From: Rhodococcus triatomae
GTDB lineage: Bacteria; Actinomycetota; Actinomycetes; Mycobacteriales; Mycobacteriaceae
Length of the DNA stretch: 64,000 bases
Assembly (NCBI RefSeq): GCF_014217785.1
Contig: NZ_CP048814.1
Location: forward strand, 3,162,001-3,226,000
Direction of reading: 5' to 3'
Made by a program: the position numbers and the translations under genes. The notes beneath the pieces are model-generated. The model saw only the letters and a program-made list of their open reading frames with translations. It was not told where the DNA came from and did not search any database. Position 1 is the first letter of the stretch, and each line of letters starts with the position of its first letter. This document shows positions 6,908 through 16,833 of the stretch, piece by piece.

Positions 6908-9900
6908 TGCGCAGCTCCGATCACGATAAGCGGGGTTCCCGGCTCGACCTTCGAGCCGGGGGTGACGAGGACCTCGAGAACGGTTCCGGATTCCGGGCAG
7001 GGAACCGGCATTTCGAGCTTCATGGCCTCGAGGACCAGCGCGTCCTCCCCGGCCTCGATGCTCTGCCCGACCTCGACCTCGACACGCCAGACGTTACCCA
7101 CCATGGGGGCTTCCACGACGTAGGCACCCTCCGGTAGGTCCAGCGGAGCCAGGGCCTCGTCCGGTGTCGGGTCTGCCTCGACCCGGTCGAACTCGCCGGA
7201 CGCACGCCAGGCGGCCTTCTCGATCTCGAACGCTGCGCTCTGCCGGGTGTCGAAGGCGTCGATGGACTCGGCGTTGTTCTCGAGGAACTGCAGGTGCTCG
7301 GCCAGCGCGAACGTTCCCTCGGTGACCTCGGCGTCGAAGCGCCCGGCCCGCGCCTGGTCGCGGTACTCGGTGAGCTGCTCGGGCGTCACCGGCTCCCAGA
7401 CGATCCGGTCGAAGAACCGGAAGAGCCACGGCTTGCCGTCCTCGAACGGTGGCCGCTGCCGATATCCGGACCAGATCGGCACGGTGCGGCCGACCAACTG
7501 GTACCCGCCCGGCGACTCCATGCCGTACACGCAGAGGTACTTGCCACCGATACCGACCGCATCCGAGGGCGTCCAGGTGCGGGCGGGGTTGTACTTCGTG
7601 GTGACCAGCCGGTGACGAGGGTCCAGCGGAACTGCAAGGGGTGCACCGAGATAGACGTCACCGAGGCCGAGCACGAGATACTCGGCGTCGAAGACCGTGT
7701 CCCGCACCTGGTCGATGCTGTCGAGACCGTTGATCCGGCGGATGAACTCGATGTTCGACGGCAGCCACGGTGCGTCGTCCCGGACTCCGCTGCGGTACCG
7801 GTCGATGGCCTCGGCGATCGAGGGGTCGTCGAAGGACAGCGGCAGCCGAACGGTACGGCTCGGAACCACCAGGTCGTGTGTCGGGGGCAGTTCGGTCTCG
7901 ATGTCCTGGAGGATGCCGAGCAGCCGGTGCTGCGGCAGGACGTCCGGATCGAAGTGCAGGTGCAGCGACCGCACTCCCGGCGTGATGTCGACGAGTCCCT
8001 CGACGCCCTGCTCGATCAGTGCACGGGACAACGCGTGCACACGCATCCGCAGGCCGAGATCCAGTTCCATCGCGCCGTATTCGACGAGGATGTTGTCGTC
8101 GCCGCCGCGGAGATAGACCACCTCGGGACGATCCGGGAACTCGGGGGCGCGGTCGAGTACGCCTCCGTGCGCGGACCGTGCGATGGTCGACGGCGGCGGG
8201 ACGTCGAGGGCGCGAGCAGGGTCGGATCCGCGGAGCGCGTCGGCTCCCTCGTCCGAGACGGGCACGAAGCGCACCCGATCGCCGGGACGGATCTGGCCGA
8301 GCTTCCACCGGTGCGCCGCCACCACCGTCAACGGGCAGGCGAAGCCGCCGAGGCTCGGTCCGTCCGGGCCGAGCAGGATCGGGGTGTCGCCGGAAACGTT
8401 GAGTGCGCCGACGCTGTAGGGGTTGTCGTGCAGGTTCGAGGGGTGCAGTCCGGCGTCGCCGCCGTCGGTGCGCGACCACGTGGGTTTCGGTCCGTCCAAC
8501 CGGATGCCGGTGCGGTTCGCGTGGGTCTGCACCGTCCAGGTGGTGTCGTAGAACTGGTCCATGTCGGCGTCGGTGAAGTAATCGGGCGACGGCTGCGGTC
8601 CCTCGGTCACGGCGAGGTGCCACTCGTGGGTGAACTGCGGTCGCGCATCGAGCGGCACGGACGCCGGGTCGGTGAGATCCGCGGTGTCCGCGAACAGTCC
8701 CAGAACATCCGCGGTGGCCAGTGCCTTGCCGGTGACGCCGCCGAACCCGCCCAGGGTGAACGTGGCGGCGCTGCCCTGGTACAGCGGCGCGTCGATGCCG
8801 CCCCGGACCGCGACGTACGTGCGCAGCCCCTCACCGAACGGGGTTCCGATGTCGAGAACTCCGCCGGCGGGCACGCTGATCGGCTCCCACATCGCCACCT
8901 CGTCGCCGTCCAGCGTCACCGGGGCAGGCGCTCCGGTCACACACACGACGGCGTCGTCCGCGAACTGCAGCACGGGGCCCTGCAGGGTGCACTCGACACC
9001 GACCGCGCCCGAAGGGTTCCCGACCGCGGTGTTGGCGAGTTGGAAGGACAGGTCGTCCATCGGACCGGACGGCGGGATGCCCACCTCCCACAACCCGATT
9101 CGGCCGGGGTGGTCCTGCAGGGTCGTCATGGTGCCGCCGCGCAGGACGTCGATGCGGTGACCGGTCGCGGGCAACGAGTCCAGCGACTTCGTGGTGTGAC
9201 CGCCGTCGAGGACGAGGTCCGCCGCGCAGATCCTGCGGAGCTGGGGAAGATTGGTCTGGATGCCGTACACGTGCGTGTCGGACAGGGCCTCGCCCAGCGC
9301 GGCGAAGGCGCCGCGTCGGGTGGCGGAGTGGGTGATCACCTTCGCCAGCATCGGGTCGTAGTAGGAGCTGACGTCGGTTCCGGTGTCCACCCAGGTCTCG
9401 ACGCGGGTGTGGGCGGGGAACTCCACGCCGGTGAGCTTTCCGGCGCTCGGCCGGTAGTCGTGGCCAGGGTCCTCCGCATACACGCGGGCCTCGACGGCGT
9501 GCCCGGTGATCTCGGGGCCGGTGTCCGGCAGCGCGTCGAGCATGGAGGAGTCGCCGCGCGAGAGCCGCAGCATCCACCCCACGAGATCGACGCCGGTGAC
9601 CTCCTCGGTGACCGGGTGTTCGACCTGGAGACGGGTGTTCATCTCGAGGAAGGACGCCTCGCCGCGGTCGACGTCGTAGACGAACTCGACGGTGCCTGCC
9701 GAACGGTAGTTCACCGACGACGCCAGTTTCCGGGACGAGACGAGCAACTGCTCGACCACGGCGTCGGGGAGACCGGCGGCCGGGGCCTCCTCGACGACCT
9801 TCTGGTTGCGTCGCTGCAGTGAGCAGTCGCGGGTCCCGAGGCTGAGTGTCCGGCCGCGACCGTCCCCGAAGACCTGGACTTCGACGTGACGGGCATTGGC

Positions 9901-10542
9901 GACGAATCGTTCCAGGAACACCCCGGAGGAGGAGAAGTTGGCCGCGGCCAGACGCTGCACCCGGTCGTACGCGGAACGGAGCTCGTCGGCGGAGAAGCAC
10001 GCCTGCATGCCGATACCACCACCACCGCCGACGGCCTTGAGCATCACCGGGTATCCGATGGTCTCCGCCTCGGCGACCGCGGCGTCGACGGACTCGAGCA
10101 GGCCGCTGCCGGGTACCAGCGGCACGCCGACGGCACGGGCGGCCTCTCGGGCGGTGTGCTTGTTGCCGAAGATGCGCAACTGCTCGGGGGTGGGGCCGAC
10201 GAAGGCGATACCACGGGACTCGGCTGCCGCGGCGAACGCGTCGTTCTCGGAGAGGAAGCCGTAGCCGGGGTGGATCGCCCCGGCCCCGGTCGCGAGCGCC
10301 GCCTCGATCACGGCGTCCGCACGCAGATACGACTCCGCCGCCGGGGCGGGGCCGAGTCGGACGGCGACGTCCGCCATCTCGACGTGTGCGGCTGCCGAGT
10401 CGGCGTCGGAGTGGACGGCGACCGTCTTGAGGCCCAACAGGTGCGCGGAACGCATGATGCGGCAGGCGATCTCGCCACGGTTCGCGACCAGGAGGGTATC
10501 GAAGCTGTACTCGACCGTCGGTGTATTCATCCCTGTGGACAT
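6904..10542 (-). CDS. uca: Urea carboxylase (biotin-dependent)
   Basis: A 1212-residue enzyme that carboxylates urea to allophanate using ATP and bicarbonate. Domains in order: biotin carboxylase with LLVANRGEIACRI at the start, VMLKAVGGGGGIGM in the ATP-grasp loop and FLEMNTRLQVEHPVTE; a KipA-like half (VLRGGTMTTLQDHPGR) and a KipI-like half (YLRGGDDNILVEYGAM) of the carboxyltransferase; and a C-terminal biotinyl domain with EAMKLEMP, biotin on Lys1175. Length is right for bacterial urea carboxylase. Two ATGs (10542 and 10530) are possible; neither has a good ribosome site. An operator-like sequence sits directly upstream. Its product feeds AtzF. Confidence 0.95.
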   Translation of the reverse strand: MSTGMNTPTVEYSFDTLLVANRGEIACRIMRSAHLLGLKTVAVHSDADSAAAHVEMADVAVRLGPAPAAESYLRADAVIEAALATGAGAIHPGYGFLSENDAFAAAAESRGIAFVGPTPEQLRIFGNKHTAREAARAVGVPLVPGSGLLESVDAAVAEAETIGYPVMLKAVGGGGGIGMQACFSADELRSAYDRVQRLAAANFSSSGVFLERFVANARHVEVQVFGDGRGRTLSLGTRDCSLQRRNQKVVEEAPAAGLPDAVVEQLLVSSRKLASSVNYRSAGTVEFVYDVDRGEASFLEMNTRLQVEHPVTEEVTGVDLVGWMLRLSRGDSSMLDALPDTGPEITGHAVEARVYAEDPGHDYRPSAGKLTGVEFPAHTRVETWVDTGTDVSSYYDPMLAKVITHSATRRGAFAALGEALSDTHVYGIQTNLPQLRRICAADLVLDGGHTTKSLDSLPATGHRIDVLRGGTMTTLQDHPGRIGLWEVGIPPSGPMDDLSFQLANTAVGNPSGAVGVECTLQGPVLQFADDAVVCVTGAPAPVTLDGDEVAMWEPISVPAGGVLDIGTPFGEGLRTYVAVRGGIDAPLYQGSAATFTLGGFGGVTGKALATADVLGLFADTADLTDPASVPLDARPQFTHEWHLAVTEGPQPSPDYFTDADMDQFYDTTWTVQTHANRTGIRLDGPKPTWSRTDGGDAGLHPSNLHDNPYSVGALNVSGDTPILLGPDGPSLGGFACPLTVVAAHRWKLGQIRPGDRVRFVPVSDEGADALRGSDPARALDVPPPSTIARSAHGGVLDRAPEFPDRPEVVYLRGGDDNILVEYGAMELDLGLRMRVHALSRALIEQGVEGLVDITPGVRSLHLHFDPDVLPQHRLLGILQDIETELPPTHDLVVPSRTVRLPLSFDDPSIAEAIDRYRSGVRDDAPWLPSNIEFIRRINGLDSIDQVRDTVFDAEYLVLGLGDVYLGAPLAVPLDPRHRLVTTKYNPARTWTPSDAVGIGGKYLCVYGMESPGGYQLVGRTVPIWSGYRQRPPFEDGKPWLFRFFDRIVWEPVTPEQLTEYRDQARAGRFDAEVTEGTFALAEHLQFLENNAESIDAFDTRQSAAFEIEKAAWRASGEFDRVEADPTPDEALAPLDLPEGAYVVEAPMVGNVWRVEVEVGQSIEAGEDALVLEAMKLEMPVPCPESGTVLEVLVTPGSKVEPGTPLIVIGAAQ

Positions 10543-10543
10543 G

Positions 10544-10560
10544 CCTGTATACGCTATGGA
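10544..10560 (-). promoter_or_regulatory. Putative GntR/FCD operator at the urea carboxylase start
   Basis: CCTGTATACGCTATGGA on the plus strand resembles one arm of the palindrome in front of urtA, whose complementary strand has CTGTATACGC followed by AATCC. It touches the first possible ATG of the carboxylase gene. On the minus strand TAGCGT lies 8 nt before that ATG, so a leaderless transcript from an internal promoter is possible. Binding by the GntR protein encoded at 11256 is inference. Confidence 0.5.
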
Positions 10561-10654
10561 TGCCGTGTTTCACCGAGATTGCGCGGCGTAAATCATGGGT
10601 GACCAAAGTGACTCGGAAATCGGGCGGAAATCCCGATGGGACAGTCCGATTCGA

Positions 10655-11191
10655 TCAGGCGAAGTGGTCGCGCTCGATCCGTAGGGTGCCGATGGTGGTG
10701 GCCAGGCCGTCGTACTGGGTGACCAGCAGGCAGAACTCGATCAGGCGACGGTCGTCGAAGTACTCGGCCAGCCTGTTCCAGGCCGGGTCGTCGAGATCCT
10801 TGCTGGCGACGAGTTCGTCCACCGCGGCGAGGATCACCCGGTGCCGGTCGCTCCACCCCGGTGCGTCCGGACCGGTGAGGACCCGGTCGAGGATCTCGGG
10901 AGTGACCCCGGCTCGCCGGCCGAGACGAACGTGATGGTCCATCTCGTAGGCACAGTCGCGCAGATGGGCGACGCGCAGGATGATCAGCTCGGTCTCGTGC
11001 CGGGAGATGCGGCCGCCGGGCATGAGTGTGCCCGAGTAGTGCAGCCATCCGCGGAACAGCCCGCGGGTGCGGCCGAGGGTGCTGAACAGGTGCGCGTCCT
11101 CGGCGCGCGCGGCGACGGACAGCACCCGCCATACGACCCAGTTGATCGGCCCCAACTGGCCGAACCGTCCCGGAGTGATGCGTGCGCCCAT
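10655..11191 (-). CDS. Carboxymuconolactone decarboxylase/AhpD-like protein
   Basis: A 178-residue all-helical protein with the CMD-like stretch ELIILRVAHLRDCAYEMDHH, where Cys and His sit as in AhpD-like proteins, then a C-terminal segment LIEFCLLVTQYDGLATT typical of this family. Members act as peroxidase-reducing proteins or lactone decarboxylases; which applies here cannot be told. It stands between the GntR regulator and urea carboxylase in the same direction, so it is probably co-transcribed with the urea genes, but a role in urea use is not established. The ATG at 11191 was chosen because upstream residues are not family-like and overlap the regulator. Confidence 0.75.
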   Translation of the reverse strand: MGARITPGRFGQLGPINWVVWRVLSVAARAEDAHLFSTLGRTRGLFRGWLHYSGTLMPGGRISRHETELIILRVAHLRDCAYEMDHHVRLGRRAGVTPEILDRVLTGPDAPGWSDRHRVILAAVDELVASKDLDDPAWNRLAEYFDDRRLIEFCLLVTQYDGLATTIGTLRIERDHFA

Positions 11192-11255
11192 GACCGTCCC
11201 CTCGTCGCCGTCCGATCGTCGGTGCCAGCCTACTGGGGACGGGTCCGTTGCCGGG

Positions 11256-11951
11256 TCAGTCGCGGACCGCCCACGCCATCTTCGCGAAGGACAGCGCCTG
11301 CTCGGCGCGGTCGATGACCACCTCACGGGACTCGCTGATGTGGCTGAGGAGCGTCGCGTGCGCGGCGTCGAGATCGCCGTCCAGGACCAGTTCGGCCACC
11401 TGGATGTGCTCGTCGATGGTCGCGCCCATCCGGTCCGGGGTGAGGTAGTCGAACATGCGTACCGGACGCACCCTGGCGTTGACGTTGACCAGCGCGTCCG
11501 ACAGCGCCTTGTTGCCGGACGAGGCGAGCAGCACCGTGTGGAACCGCTCGTCGAGGACGACGAATCCGGCGTCGGGAGCGGGGCTCTCCTTGCGGAGCGT
11601 GTACCAGTGGTCGAGTTCGGGCCCCAGGACGTCCGGGTCGTGCGACAGTCGCGCGTCGTCCCGGATCCGTTCGATACCCCGCAGCTCGAGGGTGATACGG
11701 AGCTCGTACAGTCCGGCGAGTTCCTCGAGTCGGGGCCGGTACGGGTAGAGCCCGTCCGTGTCCCGCTGGACGAGTCCGTCCGCGAGGAGCCTGGCGAGCG
11801 CCTCGCGGACCGGGGTCCGGGAGACGTTGTAGATCTCGGCCAGCTTCTCCTCGCCGAGTCGCTGGCTGGGGGAGATCCGGCCGGTCATCAAGTCGTCCCG
11901 CAGGGACAGGTACACCTGCTCGCCCAGCGGGGCCGCGTTCTGTCGCGCCAT
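11256..11951 (-). CDS. GntR-family regulator with FCD domain
   Basis: A 231-residue transcription factor. Residues 8-75 form the winged helix typical of GntR (LGEQVYLSLRDDLMTGRI, then VSRTPVREALARLLADGLV). Residues 80-220 form an all-helical FCD effector domain with the His/Asp-type metal-site positions DERFHTVLL and DEHIQVAELVLDGD. It begins 1 bp after the urtE stop and lies between transporter and enzyme genes of the urea operon, so it very likely controls them. Palindromic candidate operators lie at 16834 and 10544. The ligand is unknown; urea or allophanate would be plausible. Confidence 0.85.
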   Translation of the reverse strand: MARQNAAPLGEQVYLSLRDDLMTGRISPSQRLGEEKLAEIYNVSRTPVREALARLLADGLVQRDTDGLYPYRPRLEELAGLYELRITLELRGIERIRDDARLSHDPDVLGPELDHWYTLRKESPAPDAGFVVLDERFHTVLLASSGNKALSDALVNVNARVRPVRMFDYLTPDRMGATIDEHIQVAELVLDGDLDAAHATLLSHISESREVVIDRAEQALSFAKMAWAVRD

Positions 11952-11952
11952 G

Positions 11953-12666
11953 TCAGATCGCCATCGCCGCGCGGACGTCGGAAGCGATGGTGTCCAGATC
12001 GGAGTCCGCGCCCGCTCCGCCGGAACCGGACGAGGTGACCCGACCGGATTCGAGGACGTAGTAGCGCTGTGCCGATTCGAGCGCGAAACCGATGTGCTGT
12101 TCGACGAGAAGGACTCCCAGATCGCCGCGCCGGGTGAGATCGGAGATGGTGCGCTCGATCTCGGCGACCACGGAGGGCTGGATCCCCTCGGTGGGTTCGT
12201 CGAGGATGAGCATCCGAGGTTCGGTGATCAGCGCACGCGCGATGGCCAGCTGTTGCCGCTGTCCACCGGAGAGCAGTCCGGCCCGACGGTCGAGGAGACC
12301 GGTCAGCGCGGGGAAGAGATCGAGGACCTCGGCGATCAGTTCCTTGCCGCGCTTGCGTCCGTCCGCCACCACCTGGAGGTTCTCGGCGGTGGTGAGCTGA
12401 CCGAAGGACTGCTGACCCTGCGGGACGTAGGCCAGGCCACGAGCGACCCGGCCGGACGGACGCAGACTCGTCACGTCCTCGCCGTCGAAGATCACGCGCC
12501 CGGAGTTCGCCTTGATCAGCCCGACGGCGGCGCGCAGAAGGGTGGTCTTGCCGGCCCCGTTGTGGCCCATCACCGCGGCCACCCCGTCGCGGGGAACCTC
12601 CAGTGACACACCGTGAATCACCTCGGTCCGGCCGTATCCGGCGCGGACGTCAACGAGCTCGAGCAT
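11953..12666 (-). CDS. urtE: Urea ABC transporter ATP-binding protein UrtE
   Basis: A 237-residue ABC ATPase of the branched-chain amino acid/urea (LivF-like) type. It carries Walker A GHNGAGKTT, the Q-loop region YVPQGQQSFGQLT, signature LSGGQRQQ, Walker B MLILDEPTEG and the switch EQH. It pairs with UrtD on the cytoplasmic face and drives urea uptake. The YVPQGQQSFGQLT version of the Q-loop, rather than the LivF-like REIFP type, supports a urea assignment together with the context. The ATG at 12666 begins the conserved MLELVDVRAGYG; its first codons overlap the end of urtD by 17 bp. Confidence 0.92.
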   Translation of the reverse strand: MLELVDVRAGYGRTEVIHGVSLEVPRDGVAAVMGHNGAGKTTLLRAAVGLIKANSGRVIFDGEDVTSLRPSGRVARGLAYVPQGQQSFGQLTTAENLQVVADGRKRGKELIAEVLDLFPALTGLLDRRAGLLSGGQRQQLAIARALITEPRMLILDEPTEGIQPSVVAEIERTISDLTRRGDLGVLLVEQHIGFALESAQRYYVLESGRVTSSGSGGAGADSDLDTIASDVRAAMAI

Positions 12667-13501
12667 GGGGATCCTCCTGACCAGCGTCGACGATGTCGTG
12701 GCCGTCGCCACGGATGGCGGCCGTCGTACCCAGGTAGACCTCCTGGACCTTCGGATCGGCCTGGACCTGGGCGACGGTGCCTTCGCTGAGCACGCGTCCG
12801 GCGTGCAGCACCGTCACCGAGGTCGCGAACGCACGCATGAAGTCCATGTCGTGCTCCACGACGACGACGGTGCGTTCCGCGCCGATGCGCCGCAACAGAT
12901 TCCCGGTCTCCTCGCGTTCCTCGTGGCTCATTCCCGCCACCGGCTCGTCGAGCAACAGCACGTCGGCGTTCTGCACCAGCAGCATTCCGATCTCGAGCCA
13001 CTGCTTCTGGCCGTGGGCCAGGATTCCGGCGGGACGATCGCGCAGAGCCGTCAGTCCGGTGGTTTCCAGGGCCTCCTCGATCTGCGGCAGTACGTCCTTG
13101 CGGCGGCGCAGGAGGCTGAGCGGTGTGCGCGCGGCGCCCGCGGCGATGTCGAGGTTCTGCAGCACCGACAGTTCCTCGAACACGCTGGCCGTCTGGAACG
13201 TGCGGCCCACGCCGAGGCGGGCGATGTGATGAACCTTCTTGCCGATCAGCTCGACGCCGGACTTCTCGACCGAGCCGGTGGCCGGGACCAGGCCGGTGAC
13301 GGCGTCGACGAGAGTGGTCTTGCCGGCGCCGTTCGGGCCGATGAGGAATCGGAGGTCGCCCTGCATCAGCGTGAGGTCGACTCCGTCCACGGCCTTGAAG
13401 CCGTCGAAACTGACGCGTAGATCGCGGATCTCGAGGTACTGGCTGGACATTCCGGCGTTGCCGCCGGCGACGGGTTCCTTCACGGGCTGGGGTTCGCTCA
13501 T
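12650..13501 (-). CDS. urtD: Urea ABC transporter ATP-binding protein UrtD
   Basis: A 283-residue ABC ATPase. Walker A GPNGAGKTTLVD, the UrtD-like Q-loop GVGRTFQTASVFEELSV, a signature region GILAHGQKQWLEIGM in place of the usual LSGGQ, Walker B VLLLDEPVAGM and switch VEHDM are present. The HGQKQWLEIGM variant is characteristic of UrtD as against LivG. A 30-residue N-terminal extension precedes the fold. The start overlaps the urtC stop as ATGA. With UrtE it forms the ATPase pair of the urea importer. Confidence 0.92.
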   Translation of the reverse strand: MSEPQPVKEPVAGGNAGMSSQYLEIRDLRVSFDGFKAVDGVDLTLMQGDLRFLIGPNGAGKTTLVDAVTGLVPATGSVEKSGVELIGKKVHHIARLGVGRTFQTASVFEELSVLQNLDIAAGAARTPLSLLRRRKDVLPQIEEALETTGLTALRDRPAGILAHGQKQWLEIGMLLVQNADVLLLDEPVAGMSHEEREETGNLLRRIGAERTVVVVEHDMDFMRAFATSVTVLHAGRVLSEGTVAQVQADPKVQEVYLGTTAAIRGDGHDIVDAGQEDPHARAR

Positions 13502-14601
13502 CGTGCCATCTCCACTTCCTCGGCGGGTTCGGGTGCTTCCGGCGGCGGATCGTCCGACTGCTTCTTCCTGCGTTTGAGCAGTGCGATGAGTCCGGCGATA
13601 CCGGCGGGGAAGAACCCGACGACGACGATGAACAGCAGACCCTGTGCGTAGGTCCAGCCGGACGGGAACGATTCGGAGAACGCGCTCTGCGCCCACGCGA
13701 CACCGAGAGCACCGAGCACCGGCCCGAGCAGGGTCGAGCGGCCACCGATGGCGACACCGATGAGGAACGCGATCGACGGGATGATCCCGACGTCGGCGGG
13801 GGAGATGATGCCGACGATCGGTACGAACAGTGCACCCGCGATACCGGCGAAGAACGCGGCGGTCACGTAGGCGACGAGTTTGATGTTCGCCGGGTCGTAC
13901 CCGAGGAACCGGACCCGCTCCTCCTGGTCGCGTACCGCGACCAGGAGTTCGCCGTAGCGTGAGTACATCAGTTGCCGGGTGATCGCGACGACGGCGAGCA
14001 GGGTGCCGGCGGCGATGAAGAACAGCATCTGCTTGTTCGCCGGATCATTGAGATTGAAACCGAAGAACGTGCGGAACCGGTTGAGCCCGTTGGACCCTCC
14101 CGTGGACTGCTGGCCGACGAGCAGGATCGCGAACGCGGCTGCCAGCGCCTGCGACAGGATGGCGAAATACGCCCCCTTGACCCGGCGTTTGAACACCCCG
14201 AGCCCGAGAAGCAGCGCGACGAGGGCGGGCACGAAGAGGATTCCGAGGATCGCCACGATCGGCGAGCTGAACGGCACCCAGTACCCGGGCAGCTCCCTGA
14301 TACCGGCGATCTGCATGAAGTCCGGCACGGTGTCGCCCCGGAGTTCGGCGTCGGCGATCTTCAGGTGCATCGCCATGATGTAGGCGCCCAGGCCGAAGAA
14401 GACACCCTGGCCGAGGGTGAGCATGCCACCCCGACCCCACGCCAGACCGATGCCGACGGCGACGATCGCGAAACAGATGAACTTGCCGAGCAGCGACAGC
14501 CGGAAGTCGCTGAGCACGGCCGGGGCCACGGCGAACAGCAGGATCGCCGCGATCGCGAATCCGCCCCAGACCCGGGCCTTCTCGTTCGTAAGGATGCTCA
14601 T
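13498..14601 (-). CDS. urtC: Urea ABC transporter permease UrtC
   Basis: A 367-residue LivM-like inner-membrane permease with about eight to ten hydrophobic segments. The stretch AWGRGGMLTLGQGVFFGLGAYIMAMHLK and QQSTGGSNGLNRFRTFFGF are typical of UrtC. The C-terminus is a charged cytoplasmic tail (RRKKQSDDPPPEAPEPAEE). The start overlaps urtB by ATGA and the end overlaps urtD by ATGA, so translation of the three is coupled. It forms the translocation path with UrtB. Confidence 0.93.
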   Translation of the reverse strand: MSILTNEKARVWGGFAIAAILLFAVAPAVLSDFRLSLLGKFICFAIVAVGIGLAWGRGGMLTLGQGVFFGLGAYIMAMHLKIADAELRGDTVPDFMQIAGIRELPGYWVPFSSPIVAILGILFVPALVALLLGLGVFKRRVKGAYFAILSQALAAAFAILLVGQQSTGGSNGLNRFRTFFGFNLNDPANKQMLFFIAAGTLLAVVAITRQLMYSRYGELLVAVRDQEERVRFLGYDPANIKLVAYVTAAFFAGIAGALFVPIVGIISPADVGIIPSIAFLIGVAIGGRSTLLGPVLGALGVAWAQSAFSESFPSGWTYAQGLLFIVVVGFFPAGIAGLIALLKRRKKQSDDPPPEAPEPAEEVEMAR

Positions 14602-15482
14602 ACCAGGCTCCTCGTCTTGACGGCGAACAGACCCTGCGGGCGGACCTGCAAGAACACGACGATGATGACGAACAGAATCACCTTGGCGATCGACGCTGTG
14701 GTCGAGTACTCGATGAACGAGTTGAGGATGCCCAGCGCGAACGCCGCGATCACCGCGCCCTTCATCTGGCCGAGGCCTCCGACGACGACGACGAGGAAGG
14801 CGTCGATCAGGTAGCTCTGACCGATCGTCGGACTCGTCGAGCCGATCAACGTCAACGCCACACCGGCGACACCGGCGAGGCCGGAACCGATGAAGAACGT
14901 GGTGATGTCGGTGCGTCGGCTCGAGATCCCCGTCGTCTCCGCGAGGTCACGGTTCTGGACGACGGCGCGGATCCGCCTGCCCATCGACGTACGCTTCATC
15001 GCCACGGACAGCGCGACCACGGCGACCACGGCGAGCACCAGGATGAAGATGCGCGTCCGGGGAACCACGGCTCCGAACAGTTCGACGCCGCCGCTGAGCC
15101 ATTCGGGCGCCACCACGTTCACGGCCGGAGCGCCGAAGATGTCTCGGGCCAACTGCTGCAGGATCAGCCCGACGCCGAATGTCACCAGCAGGGTGTCGAG
15201 TGGTCGGTGGTACATGCGACGTACGAGGGTGACCTCGAGTAGCACGCCCATCGCGCCACCGACCAGGAAGCCGACGAGCAGAGATACGAACAGCGAGCCG
15301 GTGGCGCTCGAGATCACCTGCTGTACGACGTAGGCCGTATAGCAACCGGCCATGATGAACTCGCCGTGCGCCATGTTGATCACGCCCATCTGACCGAAGG
15401 TCAGGGACAGCCCCAGGGCGGCCAGCAGCAGGATGGACCCGATACTCATACCGGTGAACAGCTGCCCGATCACGACATCCAT
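14598..15482 (-). CDS. urtB: Urea ABC transporter permease UrtB
   Basis: A 294-residue LivH-like membrane permease. The start MDVVIGQLFTGMSIGSILLLAALGLS and the conserved FGQMGVINMAHGEFIMAG mark it as UrtB or LivH; position directly after urtA and before urtC, UrtD and UrtE decides for urea. There are about seven to eight transmembrane helices and a cytoplasmic coupling loop with NRDLAETTGISSRR. The gap to urtA is 41 bp. Confidence 0.93.
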   Translation of the reverse strand: MDVVIGQLFTGMSIGSILLLAALGLSLTFGQMGVINMAHGEFIMAGCYTAYVVQQVISSATGSLFVSLLVGFLVGGAMGVLLEVTLVRRMYHRPLDTLLVTFGVGLILQQLARDIFGAPAVNVVAPEWLSGGVELFGAVVPRTRIFILVLAVVAVVALSVAMKRTSMGRRIRAVVQNRDLAETTGISSRRTDITTFFIGSGLAGVAGVALTLIGSTSPTIGQSYLIDAFLVVVVGGLGQMKGAVIAAFALGILNSFIEYSTTASIAKVILFVIIVVFLQVRPQGLFAVKTRSLV

Positions 15483-15523
15483 GGATGTGTGTCCTTTCGC
15501 TCTACTCGTCGGCTACTGCCCGA

Positions 15524-16786
15524 TCAGCTACCGCTACCCAGGCTTTCGGCCCACGGGTAGCTCTCGAGATAGGGGTCCGGCTCGATCGGGTCGCCCGAGT
15601 CCCACACCGTGTAGATCAGGCCGTCACCGCGAATCTCGCCGATGCGCGCGGTCTTCGAGATGTGGTTGTTGTCGCCGTCGATGGTCACCGTGCCCTCCGG
15701 GGCGTCGAACGTGACGCCGTCGGCGTTCTCCTGGATGTCCGCCACGGCGAAGGAACCCGCCTTCTCGACGGTGTTCTTCCACAGGTAGACCGAGGTGTAG
15801 GCGGCTTCCATCGGGTCCGACGTCGGCTTGTTCTGGCCGTACTTCGCCTTGTAGGCGGCGACGAACGCGGCGTTCTCGGGAGAGTCGACCGTCTGGTAGT
15901 AGTTCCAGGCGGTGAGCTGACCCTCGATGTTCTGGATGCCGATACCGCCGACTTCCTCCTCCGCGATGGATACGGAGATCACCGGCATGTCCTGCGGGGT
16001 GAGGCCGACGTTCTTGTACTCGCGGAAGAAGGCCACGTTGGAATCGCCGTTGAGCGTGTTGAACACGGCGTCCGCGTCCGCGGAACGCACCTTGTTGATG
16101 ATGGTCGAGAAGTCCGTCGAGCCGAGTGGGGTGTAGTCCTCGCCCTTGATCTCGATGTCGTTCGCCTCGGCGTAGGCCTTGATGATGCGGTTCGCGGTCT
16201 GCGGGAACACGTAGTCGCTACCGACCAGGTAGAGGGACTGCACGCCCTGTTCCTTCAGGTAGTCCAGCGCCGGAACGATCTGCTGGTTGGTGGTCGCACC
16301 CGTGTAGAAGATGTTGGGCGAGGACTCGAGGCCCTCGTACTGGACGGGGTAGTAGAGCAGGGCGTTGTTGTCCTCGAACACCGGCAGCATCGCCTTGCGG
16401 CTCGACGACGTCCAGCCGCCGAATACCGCGGCGACACAGTCGCTGCTGATGAGCTTGTCCGCCTTCTCGGCGAAGACGGTGGGTTCGGAGGCGCCGTCCT
16501 CGGCGACGACCTGGATCTGCTTGCCGAGGACGCCGCCGGAGGCGTTGATCTCCTCGATGGCCAGCGCGATCGAGTCACGCACCGTGACCTCGCTGATGGC
16601 CATCGTTCCGGACAGCGAGTTGAGCGATCCCACCTTGATGGTGTCACCGGAGGTGTCCACACAGGATTCCGTGGTGCCGCCTGCGGCAGTGGTGTCGGAC
16701 GCCTTGCTACCGCACCCGGTGAGCACCAGGCCGACCGCAGCGATCGCGGCCGGCGCGGCGAGGGCGCGCTGGGAGAACGTGCGCAT
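15524..16786 (-). CDS. urtA: Urea ABC transporter substrate-binding lipoprotein UrtA
   Basis: A 420-residue periplasmic-type binding protein, first gene of the urea operon. The signal peptide ends in the lipobox LTGC, so the protein is anchored to the outer face of the membrane at Cys25. The mature part shows the UrtA/FmdD signatures [35 protein letters not shown] and [15 protein letters not shown]; the tryptophan and tyrosine in these are expected near the ligand. It captures urea or short amides and hands them to UrtBC. An inverted repeat 48-70 bp upstream is a probable operator. Confidence 0.95.
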   Translation of the reverse strand: MRTFSQRALAAPAAIAAVGLVLTGCGSKASDTTAAGGTTESCVDTSGDTIKVGSLNSLSGTMAISEVTVRDSIALAIEEINASGGVLGKQIQVVAEDGASEPTVFAEKADKLISSDCVAAVFGGWTSSSRKAMLPVFEDNNALLYYPVQYEGLESSPNIFYTGATTNQQIVPALDYLKEQGVQSLYLVGSDYVFPQTANRIIKAYAEANDIEIKGEDYTPLGSTDFSTIINKVRSADADAVFNTLNGDSNVAFFREYKNVGLTPQDMPVISVSIAEEEVGGIGIQNIEGQLTAWNYYQTVDSPENAAFVAAYKAKYGQNKPTSDPMEAAYTSVYLWKNTVEKAGSFAVADIQENADGVTFDAPEGTVTIDGDNNHISKTARIGEIRGDGLIYTVWDSGDPIEPDPYLESYPWAESLGSGS

Positions 16787-16833
16787 GTACGGGCCTTTCC
16801 GTCAGAGTCGGCACAGCGCTGGACCGCGATTCG

